Shown: positions 1 to 5,616 of the stretch, piece by piece | How positions within the stretch are numbered: position 1 is the stretch's first letter | How the letters are laid out: each line of letters begins with the position of its first letter | Notes under the pieces: model-generated | Database searches by the model: none | Seen by the model: only the letters and a program-made list of their open reading frames with translations | Told to the model about the DNA's origin: nothing | Position numbers and translations under genes: made by a program | NCBI GenBank assembly: GCA_038232055.1 | Contig: JBBSIN010000084.1 | Span: forward strand, 1 to 7,092 | From: JBBSIN01 sp038232055 | Lineage (GTDB): Bacteria > Actinomycetota > Actinomycetes > JADGOV01 | Reading direction: 5' to 3' | Length of the DNA stretch: 7,092 bases

Positions 1-1
1 C

Positions 2-1150
2 GCATTCGCCGGACCGGTCAGCGCCGGGCCGTCGCCCACCGACATCAAGCGCCAGCAGCAGACCGCGGCGCGCCTTCGGCAGCAGGTACGGGAACAAGGG
101 GGGAAAGCCCGAGCCGCCCAAGACACCCTTAGGGTGCTCGCTGCGGACGCTAACCGCGCGCTGGACGCCTACCAACAGGCTCGAGAGCGGACCGCGGCGG
201 CGGAAGCCGTCGCCGAATACCGCAGGCAGCAACTGGAAGAGGCTCGGGCGCAGAAGAGAGCAGCGCGGGACGAGCTCAACCAGTACGCGGCCGAGGCGTA
301 CACGTCCAACGGTGCGGTGGGCGCGGGGCTAGGCCTCATCCAGGCGCTCCTCGACTCCCGAGACGTAGACGACTTCGCTCACGGCATGACGCTCCTCGGA
401 TCCGTGGGCGACTACCGGGGACAGGTGCTCCAGCGGCTACGCGCGACCGAGGCCACCGAGCGCTTCGCTGCAAGTGAAGCCGAGGCCGCTGCGGCTGCGG
501 CCGTAGGTGATGAAGTGGCGCAGTCGATCGCGAAGCGACAGGCGGATGCGCTTGTGGCGCGGCAGCGCAGCCTCGTCGCGGCGACCGACGCGTCGCTGGC
601 CCGGACGCGGATGGCAGCCGCCGACGCTGCCCGCCGCCTCGGCGCGCTTGAGCGCGCGCGCCGCGTCGCGCAGCAGCGCGTGCTGACGGCGAAACGCGAC
701 GGTAACGCCGCGAGCTCCGGCGAGCAGGGACAGTGCACAGGGCAGAGCCTGGCGGGGTCCGCGAACGGACGGCTCCCGGTCGCCGCGCTGTGCCCGGTGT
801 GGGGCGCTCCCGGTCAGCTTCTTCGCGGGGACGCCGCGGCAGCGTTCGTAGGGATGAGTCGCGCATACGCGGCGGAGTTCGGCGAGCCGATCTGCGTCAC
901 CGACTCCTACCGTCCGTATGTGATTCAAGTGACGCTGTTCGCCCAAAAACCTGGGCTCGCGGCCTACCCAGGGACCAGCGAGCACGGGTGGGGTCGTGCA
1001 ACCGACCTGTGCGGCGGCGTGCAGAACGTCGGCACCCGCAGCCACTCCTGGATGCAGCTCAACGCAACGCGCTTCGGCTGGTTCCATCCGTCGTGGGCAG
1101 AGCCGAACGGCAACCGACCAGAGCCGTGGCACTGGGAGTTTGGCGGCTGA
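2..1150 (+). CDS. Secreted coiled-coil / D-alanyl-D-alanine carboxypeptidase (peptidase M15, VanY-like), 5' partial
   Basis: Predicted zinc peptidase that trims D-Ala from peptidoglycan stem peptides outside the cell membrane. The frame is open from base 2 through the GTG at 134, so that GTG is internal and the real start lies left of the window. The first visible residues (AFAGPVSAGPSP) look like the end of a signal peptide. About 200 residues rich in Ala, Arg, Gln and Glu follow, with coiled-coil character as in RipA/PcsB-type wall hydrolases. The M15 domain lies at about 770-1147: DSYRPY (901-918), SEHGWGRATD with likely metal ligands His 983-985 and Asp 1004-1006, and EPWHWEF near the end with catalytic Glu 1121-1123 and ligand His 1130-1132. 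All expected metal and catalytic residues are present. Four cysteines in the C-terminal half fit disulfides in an exported protein. At least 382 residues are encoded. Substrate specificity (D,D versus L,D) is inferred from the family only. Confidence 0.88.
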   Translation, partial: AFAGPVSAGPSPTDIKRQQQTAARLRQQVREQGGKARAAQDTLRVLAADANRALDAYQQARERTAAAEAVAEYRRQQLEEARAQKRAARDELNQYAAEAYTSNGAVGAGLGLIQALLDSRDVDDFAHGMTLLGSVGDYRGQVLQRLRATEATERFAASEAEAAAAAAVGDEVAQSIAKRQADALVARQRSLVAATDASLARTRMAAADAARRLGALERARRVAQQRVLTAKRDGNAASSGEQGQCTGQSLAGSANGRLPVAALCPVWGAPGQLLRGDAAAAFVGMSRAYAAEFGEPICVTDSYRPYVIQVTLFAQKPGLAAYPGTSEHGWGRATDLCGGVQNVGTRSHSWMQLNATRFGWFHPSWAEPNGNRPEPWHWEFGG

Positions 1151-1495
1151 GCCAAGCACTGGAGCCGCCGCCGAAACCGGCCGCGGACGAACTTCCGGAG
1201 TCGCGTAGCACACTCCCCGGCTGTCCGTGACGTCGCCCGGGTACCCGTCCTCTGCGCGCTAGCTAGTGCAGTAGCAACGGATCGGCAGCGACCTCACCAC
1301 AGCGGCCGTCCGCCAATGCGAATCACGACCGCACGTTAGGCGTTCGGGCGGCGGATGCCAGCCTGATGGACCTGGGCGCAGCCCGGACCGCCCCTGACGC
1401 GCTCTGCTCCGGTCCGCTGTTCGCGCCGACGACCGGCTGACCCGCGAGTCAGGCCCGTCATCCGGCGGGTGAGTGACGTGCCAGGAATCCGTGCG
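1151..1495. other. Gene-free stretch between convergent genes
   Basis: About 345 bases between the stop of the M15 peptidase gene (+) and the stop of the DUF305 gene (-). I see no convincing ORF or RNA gene. The only structure noted is a 7-bp inverted repeat, CGGACCG at 1384-1390 and CGGTCCG at 1410-1416, with a 19-base loop and no T-run. A bidirectional terminator would be expected here, but this stem is too weak to call as one. Confidence 0.6.
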
Positions 1496-2197
1496 TCAGC
1501 GACCGCCGTACCAGGAGCTTAGCCAGCTGAGCATCTGCTGGACCTCTTGCTCCTGATTCATGACGATGGTGTTCGCGGTGAGAAGCAGCTGGGCGTGCAC
1601 GGCGGCGTCTTGCGCGGGCTGCGCCTCGTTGATCGCCATCTGGTGGTGAGGCGTCATCATTCGTAGGAACATCTTGTCGAACTCCGGTCCGGCCGGCATA
1701 CGCCGCAGCATCATGACGTGCTCTGCCATCTCCTTGTCCATCATCTGGATCATCCGTCGCCCCGCTGGCGAGGACGCGGCGATCGCCTGCTCCGGCGTCA
1801 GCCCGTACCAGGCTTTCAGCCACGCCGTCATCTGCTCCCGCTCGTGACGCTGACTGGCCACAATGTTGGCCGCCGTCGTCCGGAGCTCGCCATGTGCCGC
1901 CCGGCCCCTTGCGATCAGTGCCATCTCGATGGCGGCTTCATGATGAGGGATCATGCCCGCCATGAACGTTGTCTCCAACTGCTTGCCGCGAAGCTGCGAC
2001 AACAGCTTCGCGTAGTCGAAGCTCATCGCCATGATTGGCATCGGGTGGACCGAGACGCGCGACAAGCCCGGTGTGACGCTCGCGCGGTTGGCGGTGTGCG
2101 CTGACGATGATGTTCCGGCAACGGCGACCGATGCACCGCCGGTCGCGATTGCTCCTGCGATGGCAATGGCGACGGTGCCCCACTTGATCTTGTCCAT
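1496..2197 (-). CDS. Exported DUF305 protein (paired HH motifs, Met-rich)
   Basis: Predicted exported ferritin-like four-helix protein of the DUF305 family, often found near metal or copper resistance genes; its molecular role is not established. The ATG at 2197 was chosen over the upstream 2242 start because a strong GAGGAGA sits just before it and the protein then opens as a signal peptide: MDKIKW, a hydrophobic Ala/Ile/Gly run at about residues 7-27, then Ser/Thr/Ala-rich sequence. Mature domain repeats: MIPHHEAAIEMA at about 82-93 (His85, His86) and MMTPHHQMAINEA at about 180-192 (His184, His185), the two family signature motifs. The helix around 149-181 is unusually Met-rich, which would suit soft-metal binding (inference). 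Length is 233 residues, normal for two-motif members. It lies downstream of the LVIVD gene on the same strand and is probably co-transcribed, although 76-257 bases containing inverted repeats separate them. Confidence 0.9.
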   Translation of the reverse strand: MDKIKWGTVAIAIAGAIATGGASVAVAGTSSSAHTANRASVTPGLSRVSVHPMPIMAMSFDYAKLLSQLRGKQLETTFMAGMIPHHEAAIEMALIARGRAAHGELRTTAANIVASQRHEREQMTAWLKAWYGLTPEQAIAASSPAGRRMIQMMDKEMAEHVMMLRRMPAGPEFDKMFLRMMTPHHQMAINEAQPAQDAAVHAQLLLTANTIVMNQEQEVQQMLSWLSSWYGGR

Positions 2198-2200
2198 GCT

Positions 2201-2207
2201 TCTCCTC
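2201..2207 (-). promoter_or_regulatory. Ribosome binding site of the DUF305 gene
   Basis: On the minus strand this reads GAGGAGA, three bases before the ATG at 2197. It decides the start in favour of 2197. The upstream ATG at 2242 would place this site inside the gene and bury the signal peptide behind 15 extra charged residues. Confidence 0.75.
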
Positions 2208-2272
2208 AGGGATCCAATCCGATGAGCGGGACATCTCCGCACACCCCTGCAGCTAACCCATCTGGGGACATA

Positions 2273-2293
2273 TCTACGAGAGGGCTTCGTAGA
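2273..2293. repeat. Perfect 7-bp inverted repeat (stem-loop)
   Basis: TCTACGA at 2273-2279 pairs with TCGTAGA at 2287-2293 across a 7-base loop, with one further possible G-T pair inside. It lies between the LVIVD and DUF305 genes, about 75 bases upstream of the DUF305 start. The TAG that stops the read-through LVIVD frame (2274-2276) lies inside its left arm, which suggests that stop is accidental. No T-run follows on the minus strand, so it is a weak terminator candidate; it could also be an mRNA-processing element or an operator. Confidence 0.4.
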
Positions 2294-3899
2294 ACGACGG
2301 GCGTCGGTGTCTCAGTCCGTGTTGGTGCACGCCACCGCCGGTGGGTGCCGGTGTTCGAGGCCACAAGGCTATGCGATCGACGCCCGGGCAGCCGGACTCT
2401 CCGCATGAGGTCGGCTGGGCACTCCGCGGAGCGCCCGGGCCGAGCGGACTCTGGCTAATACCCGCGGCGCCGCGCGTCGCCGAGGTTCGAGTTGCCCTCG
2501 TAGAACCAGATGCCAGCCACCTCTGAGGCGCCTTGATGATCGGATAGCTCCACATGACGATCTTGTTGATTCCCGACGACAGCGCCGGGTCCTCGGTGGC
2601 GACGGACGCGAGCGGCGACGGAAAGAAGTAACCGGTCTGACGCGGGTGCGCCGGATTCGCCAGCGAGATGGCCTGCAGGCCACCGGAGTGCCACGTCACG
2701 AACGCCAGGTCGGGCAGCACCGTGAGGTTGTGCGCCGAGTAGCTCGTGTACGTCGTGTTCCGGGGGTTGCGCCCCGCCGCGGTGTCACAGAACGCTTGCT
2801 CGTTCTGACGGATCCGGTAGTCGCCCACGACCCGCGGCCGCCGCGGGTTGTGAAGGTCGGCGACCTTCACCCAGCCCCAGGGGCAACCCTCCTCGTCGAC
2901 GAAGCCCGTCTTGGGGTCGCGGAAGTCGAGCAGATCGCCGTACACCTCCTCGGTGAGAAGGGCGTACGGCCGGCCGGGCACCTTCACCGCGGAGTGCAGT
3001 CCAGGGTTGGTGTAGGGAATCCGGTTGGCAACAGGGGTGACGAGGCGGACCCGGGGGTTCGCCCGGTTCTGCGCCAGGTCGGTGGTGTCCGCAACGAGGA
3101 AGCCGCCGCCGAGGTACGACAGGTACGCGCGCGTCCCGGCCGGGTTGAGCGCCACCGAGTGCAGCGCGACCGTGCGGACCTGACGAGTGTGCGCGGAGTA
3201 GAGCCGGTTCGGATTGAACGTCGCGACCTGCCGCAGATCACCATCGCGAGCGTGGCTGATGTCGAGGACGATGAGGTTCGCGCCGGTGACGTCGCTCGTC
3301 GGGGTGGAGTAGTAGAGCAACGCCCGTCCCGCATTCTTCGGGTCGGTCCACAGGAACATCTCGTGCGGCTTTGCCGGCGGGACGTAGGTGGTCAGCAGTC
3401 GCGGATGGGCGGCGTTGGCGCCGCTCACATCGTAGAACTTGAACGTAGGAGTGACCGGCACGTCGGCGCAGGCGTGGATGAATGCGCTGCACGTGAAGTT
3501 CATGACGATCAGCATCTTCTGCTGAGGCCATACCCGGAGCTCGCGCGACGTCTCGCCGACGTTGCCCTCGTTCGGCGATCGGATCTCGCCGACGACGCGC
3601 GGTCGGGCGGGGTCGGCGACGTCGACGGTGAGCACGCCGGCGTGCGGATGACCAGGCGACGCATCCGTGCGGCTGCCGACGTACGCGTAGTGCCCGTAGA
3701 GCGCGGGCGCGGCGTTCATGCCGCGGCTGTACAGAGCATCGTGTCCGACCAGCGAGAACCCGGACGCCGCGGCCGGCACGGTGGCGGGTGACGAATTCGC
3801 CCCGCCGGCGGGGGCGGCCATGGCGGCCGCGGCGGGTGGCGCGACGACGAGCCCAACGAGGGCGAGGATTCCGATTCTGTTCCAGGGACGTGAAGGCAT
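2274..3899 (-). CDS. Exported LVIVD-repeat beta-propeller-like protein, C-terminus frame-disrupted
   Basis: Predicted secreted LVIVD-repeat protein, a beta-propeller-like fold of unknown biochemical function. The ATG at 3899 has GGAGAA just upstream and begins a signal peptide: MPSRPWNRIG, a hydrophobic run to about residue 20, then an Ala-rich cleavage region near 23-30. Repeat-like strands include VLTVDVADPARPRVVGE (89-105), ANLIVLDIS (207-215), GFLVADTTD (266-274), WVKVADLHNPRRPRVVGD (343-360) and LQAISLANPAHPR (408-420). The motif SAHNLTVLPD at 388-397 and TWHSGGLQ at 402-409 also look typical of the family. The sequence is normal to Lys456 (2532-2534). Beyond it, this frame reads about 85 low-complexity Arg/Ser/Pro-rich residues to a TAG at 2274, while the family-like tail lies in another frame (2455-2532). 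Either the gene has a frame-disrupting indel or the sequence has an error. It sits upstream of, and in the same direction as, the DUF305 gene. Confidence 0.85.
   Translation of the reverse strand: MPSRPWNRIGILALVGLVVAPPAAAAMAAPAGGANSSPATVPAAASGFSLVGHDALYSRGMNAAPALYGHYAYVGSRTDASPGHPHAGVLTVDVADPARPRVVGEIRSPNEGNVGETSRELRVWPQQKMLIVMNFTCSAFIHACADVPVTPTFKFYDVSGANAAHPRLLTTYVPPAKPHEMFLWTDPKNAGRALLYYSTPTSDVTGANLIVLDISHARDGDLRQVATFNPNRLYSAHTRQVRTVALHSVALNPAGTRAYLSYLGGGFLVADTTDLAQNRANPRVRLVTPVANRIPYTNPGLHSAVKVPGRPYALLTEEVYGDLLDFRDPKTGFVDEEGCPWGWVKVADLHNPRRPRVVGDYRIRQNEQAFCDTAAGRNPRNTTYTSYSAHNLTVLPDLAFVTWHSGGLQAISLANPAHPRQTGYFFPSPLASVATEDPALSSGINKIVMWSYPIIKAPQRWLASGSTRATRTSATRGAAGISQSPLGPGAPRSAQPTSCGESGCPGVDRIALWPRTPAPTGGGVHQHGLRHRRPSFYEALS
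2381..2452. repeat. Imperfect direct repeat, about 20 bp, 51-bp offset
   Basis: CGCCCGGGCAGCCGGACTCT (2381-2400) recurs with a few differences at 2432-2452. Both copies share the 9-base CGCCCGGGC, which contains the palindrome GCCCGGGC, and the terminal CGGACTCT. They flank the large palindrome at 2415-2438. Origin is unknown: a local duplication or a small repeat-family footprint would both fit. Confidence 0.4.
2415..2438. terminator. Near-perfect palindrome, possible 3' hairpin of the LVIVD gene
   Basis: A core CTCCGCGGAG (2422-2431) is flanked by GGGC (2417-2420) and GCCC (2433-2436). Only the pair 2421/2432 is imperfect; it becomes a G-U pair in the minus-strand RNA. On the minus strand the hairpin begins 17-19 bases past the TAG at 2455-2457, where a gene-end hairpin is expected if 2455 was the original LVIVD stop. 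There is no T-tract, so factor-independent termination is not assured. Chance is possible in such GC-rich DNA. Confidence 0.35.
2455..2532 (-). other. Out-of-frame remnant of the LVIVD protein C-terminus
   Basis: Read in the frame shifted relative to the annotated LVIVD gene, this stretch encodes GASEVAGIWFYEGNSNLGD and then ARRRGY followed by TAG at 2455-2457. From memory of the family, LVIVD proteins end with a block like 'EV..I.FLEGNSNLGDA', preceded by a strand like 'DGLIYVVDIRNGLYVLRY' right after the 'MWSYPIIK' motif. Here MWSYPIIK (449-456) runs straight into the GASEVAG block with the intervening strand missing and the frame changed. That pattern fits an internal deletion whose length is not a multiple of three. 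The family comparison is from recall, not alignment. Confidence 0.6.
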
Positions 3900-3903
3900 T
3901 GGC

Positions 3904-3909
3904 TTCTCC
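3904..3909 (-). promoter_or_regulatory. Ribosome binding site of the LVIVD gene
   Basis: The minus strand reads GGAGAAGCC and then the ATG at 3899. The DUF305 gene has GGAGAAGC directly before its ATG, so the two neighbouring genes share nearly the same initiation context. This supports the 3899 start over the much longer frame open to 4430. Confidence 0.7.
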
Positions 3910-4107
3910 GAGTCGGTGGCCGGGTCTGCCCGCGCGCGACCCTGTCCTCCCTCCGTACGGGTCCGCGCGGCGTGGGTCGGCAAAGCGTAGTACGTCACAA
4001 CTAGACGGCTGTGCGCCGGTGTGGCGCTCGACGTCCGGGCCGTGGCATATGTGCCGTCATGAGGCAGCTCGGCGACAACCTCGGCGCCTGCCCACGTCGC
4101 GATGTGA

Positions 4108-4113
4108 CATATT
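4108..4113 (+). promoter_or_regulatory. Possible -10 element for a leaderless oxidase transcript
   Basis: CATATT lies 6 bases before the GTG at 4120, the distance expected between a -10 box and the first transcribed base. No Shine-Dalgarno sequence exists between the in-frame TGA at 4105-4107 and the GTG, so a leaderless mRNA starting at or near 4120 is plausible. No recognisable -35 box was found. Confidence 0.3.
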
Positions 4114-4119
4114 ACCGGC

Positions 4120-5289
4120 GTGCCGGAACTCGACGCCGACGCCGACGCCGACGCCGTCGTGGTCGGTGCCGGGATCGTCGGGGCATGCTGCGCGTTGGAG
4201 CTGGCGCGTCGGGGACTGTCTGTCCTGGTCGCGGAGCGGGGGGCGGTCGTCGCGGGCACGACCGGGGCCGGCGAGGGCAACATCCTCGTCTCCGACAAGG
4301 TGCCCGGTCCTGAACTCGACCTAGCGCTCCTGGCTGACCGACTGTGGCGCCAGCTCGGCGACGAGTTCGACCGCGATGTCGAGCTCGAGGCCAAGGGCGG
4401 CGTCGTCGTGAGCCGGACCGAGGCCGGCACCGCCGCGCTGTTCGCGCTTGCGGCGGCACAAGCCGACGCCGGGGTGATCGCGAACCGGCTCGACCGCGCC
4501 GCACTCGCCGATTCCGAGCCGCATCTCGCCGATGACGTGCTCGCCGGGGTTTCCTACCCGCAGGACCAGCAGGTCCAGCCCATGCTCGCCGCCGCCGCGA
4601 TTCTGCGCTGCGCGCGGGCACTCGGGGCGCGCGTGCGGCCGCACACGGAGGTGGTCGGCGTCGAGCGATCGGGTGAGGGCGCGGTGCGAGCAGTGCACAC
4701 CTCGGCCGGGAGCGTGCGCACGCGCCTTGTGGTCAACGCCGCCGGCCCCTGGGCCGGCGATGTGGCGGCGCTCGCTGGCGGGTTCGTGCCGATCTCGCCG
4801 CGGAGAGGGTTCATCCTCGTCACCGCGCCGGCTCCGGCACTCGTACGCCACAAGGTGTACGACGCCGACTACGTCACCGACGTGGCCGCCAGCTCCGCCA
4901 GCCTGCAGTCCTCCGCGGTGGTCGAGGGAACCCGCAGCGGGACGGTGCTGATCGGCGCGACGCGCGAGATCGTCGGCTTCGACCGCTCGTGGGACATTGC
5001 CGCGTTGCGCCGGCTGGCCCGGCAGGCGGTGTCGCTGTTTCCGGTGCTGGCTGGGCTGCCGGTGATTCGCGTCTACCGAGGCTTTCGCCCGTACTCCCCG
5101 GACCACCTGCCCGTGATCGGCCCGGACCCTCGGGTCTCTGGCCTGGTGCATGCCTGCGGACACGAGGGAGCAGGTATCGGGCTGGCACCGGCGACCGGGC
5201 GCCTGGTCGCGCAGCTCGTCGCCGGCGAGCGTCCCGACCTGCCGCTCGGGTCCTTCGCCCCCGATCGCTTCTGCCGGGCGGCGTCGTGA
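4120..5289 (+). CDS. FAD-dependent amine/D-amino-acid oxidase subunit (DadA/HcnC/LhpB-like)
   Basis: Predicted catalytic FAD subunit that oxidises the C-N bond of an amino or imino acid, passing electrons to its Fe-S/flavin partners. FAD is bound by VVVGAGIVG (13-21) with the strand-end acidic residue Glu39; GTTGAGEGN (46-54) follows as in the DAO family. The C-terminal flavin/substrate region includes RGFRPYSPDHLPVIGP (about 320-335) and GHEGAGIGLAP (347-357). Length is 389 residues, typical for the family. The GTG at 4120 is forced: an in-frame TGA sits at 4105-4107, and the next GTG (4159) would cut into the FAD strand. There is no Shine-Dalgarno sequence. Residues 5-12 are (Asp-Ala)4 from a hexanucleotide repeat. 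The stop overlaps the next gene by GTGA. Its Fe-S and HcnB-like partners point to the HcnABC/opine oxidase/D-hydroxyproline dehydrogenase group rather than a stand-alone oxidase. The substrate is unknown. Confidence 0.9.
   Translation: MPELDADADADAVVVGAGIVGACCALELARRGLSVLVAERGAVVAGTTGAGEGNILVSDKVPGPELDLALLADRLWRQLGDEFDRDVELEAKGGVVVSRTEAGTAALFALAAAQADAGVIANRLDRAALADSEPHLADDVLAGVSYPQDQQVQPMLAAAAILRCARALGARVRPHTEVVGVERSGEGAVRAVHTSAGSVRTRLVVNAAGPWAGDVAALAGGFVPISPRRGFILVTAPAPALVRHKVYDADYVTDVAASSASLQSSAVVEGTRSGTVLIGATREIVGFDRSWDIAALRRLARQAVSLFPVLAGLPVIRVYRGFRPYSPDHLPVIGPDPRVSGLVHACGHEGAGIGLAPATGRLVAQLVAGERPDLPLGSFAPDRFCRAAS
4132..4155 (+). repeat. (GACGCC)4 hexanucleotide tandem repeat
   Basis: Four exact copies of GACGCC encode Asp-Ala-Asp-Ala-Asp-Ala-Asp-Ala at residues 5-12, immediately before the first beta strand of the FAD fold. 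Copy-number changes would lengthen the acidic N-terminus by two residues each without shifting the frame. Confidence 0.85.
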
Positions 5290-5594
5290 CGCCTGCGCCG
5301 TACGCCGCACGCCTCTTGCACGTGCCGGTCGACGACAGCGGCACGTTCGAGATCAGCTTCGACGGCGCGCTCCTCCCGGCGCGTACCGGCCAATCCGTCG
5401 CAGCCGTCCTCATCGCGGCCGGCAGGCGCTCGTGGCGCCTCACGCGCCGCGAGGGCCGTCGCCGCGGCATCTACTGCGGCATCGGGGTCTGCTTCGACTG
5501 TCTCGTCGTGGTCAACGGCGCGGCCAACCTTCGCGCCTGCCTGACTCCCGCACGCGCCGGCGATGAGGTCCGGACGCAGGACGGTGTCGGATGA
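5286..5594 (+). CDS. Small [2Fe-2S] ferredoxin-like subunit (HcnA/LhpF-like, Fer2_4)
   Basis: Predicted electron-transfer subunit of the oxidase complex. The GTG at 5286 overlaps the TGA of the oxidase gene (GTGA), giving a 102-residue protein of normal size for the family. Longer in-frame openings upstream lie inside the oxidase gene and are unlikely. The N-terminal beta-grasp part includes FEISFDGALLPARTGQSVAAVLIAAG (quoted in pieces: FEISFDG at 21-27, TGQSVAAVLIAAG at 34-46). The plant-type [2Fe-2S] motif is complete: Cys64, Cys69 and Cys72 in YCGIGVCFDC, then Cys85 in RACLTP (spacing C-x4-C-x2-C-x12-C). The 3' end lies in a tandem duplication, and its TGA overlaps an ATG (ATGA, 5591-5594). 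In HcnABC-type enzymes this subunit sits between the two flavoprotein subunits. The role is confident; the physiological acceptor is not known. Confidence 0.9.
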   Translation: MTPAPYAARLLHVPVDDSGTFEISFDGALLPARTGQSVAAVLIAAGRRSWRLTRREGRRRGIYCGIGVCFDCLVVVNGAANLRACLTPARAGDEVRTQDGVG

Positions 5595-5616
5595 CCCAGG
5601 ACGGCGTCGGATGAAC
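5577..5616 (+). repeat. 20-bp tandem duplication carrying an AGGA + ATGA start/stop module
   Basis: 5577-5596 and 5597-5616 match at 18 of 20 positions (differences at the 9th and 19th). Each copy contains AGGA, 9 bases, then ATGA. The first ATGA holds the stop of the [2Fe-2S] gene (TGA 5592-5594); the second holds the start of the HcnB-like gene (ATG 5611). The duplication therefore separates two genes that probably once overlapped directly by ATGA. Confidence 0.8.
5591..5614 (+). other. Seven-codon mini-ORF linking two operon genes by ATGA overlaps
   Basis: The frame ATG ACC CAG GAC GGC GTC GGA TGA encodes MTQDGVG. It starts within the stop of the [2Fe-2S] gene (ATGA, 5591-5594) and stops within the start of the HcnB-like gene (ATGA, 5611-5614). 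AGGA at 5578-5581 could serve as its ribosome binding site. Its peptide repeats the last residues of the upstream protein (TQDGVG), as expected from the duplication. It is probably not a functional peptide, but may act as a relay for translational coupling. Translation is inferred, not shown. Confidence 0.35.

Larger units (their letters stand above)
3900..4119. promoter_or_regulatory. Divergent intergenic region between the LVIVD gene and the oxidase operon
   Basis: About 220 bases separate two genes that point away from each other, so promoters for both should lie here. The + side ends in an AT-rich patch (4107-4114) directly before the oxidase start. A partly palindromic GGCATATGTGCC at 4044-4055 and the related-looking GTGACATATTAC at 4105-4115 share the CATAT core and might be regulator sites. 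For the LVIVD gene I see a possible -10 (TACGCT, minus strand, about 3984-3989) but no matching -35. A purine-rich stretch (GGAGGGAGGACAGGG on the minus strand, about 3942-3956) lies in its leader. Confidence 0.45.

Noticed and set aside
336..1213. Long minus-strand ORFs opposite the M15 peptidase gene
   Set aside because: They are Arg/Ala/Pro-rich, show no recognisable motif, and mirror the GC-biased codons of the real gene, which has intact catalytic motifs.
1384..1416. CGGACCG/CGGTCCG inverted repeat as a terminator between convergent genes
   Set aside because: The stem has only 7 bp with a 19-base loop and no T-run; it is expected by chance in such GC-rich sequence.
2646..3791. A 381-residue plus-strand ORF opposite the LVIVD gene
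   Set aside because: Its Arg/Val-rich translation has no family signature and is the complement of a well-supported signal-peptide and LVIVD-repeat protein.
3900..4430. N-terminal extension of the LVIVD frame up to 4430
   Set aside because: It runs antisense into the oxidase gene, is Ser/Thr/Ala-rich, and would bury the signal peptide and ribosome binding site at 3899-3909.
4321..5310. A 329-residue minus-strand ORF opposite the oxidase gene
   Set aside because: No motif; the plus strand encodes a complete FAD oxidase with conserved N- and C-terminal motifs.
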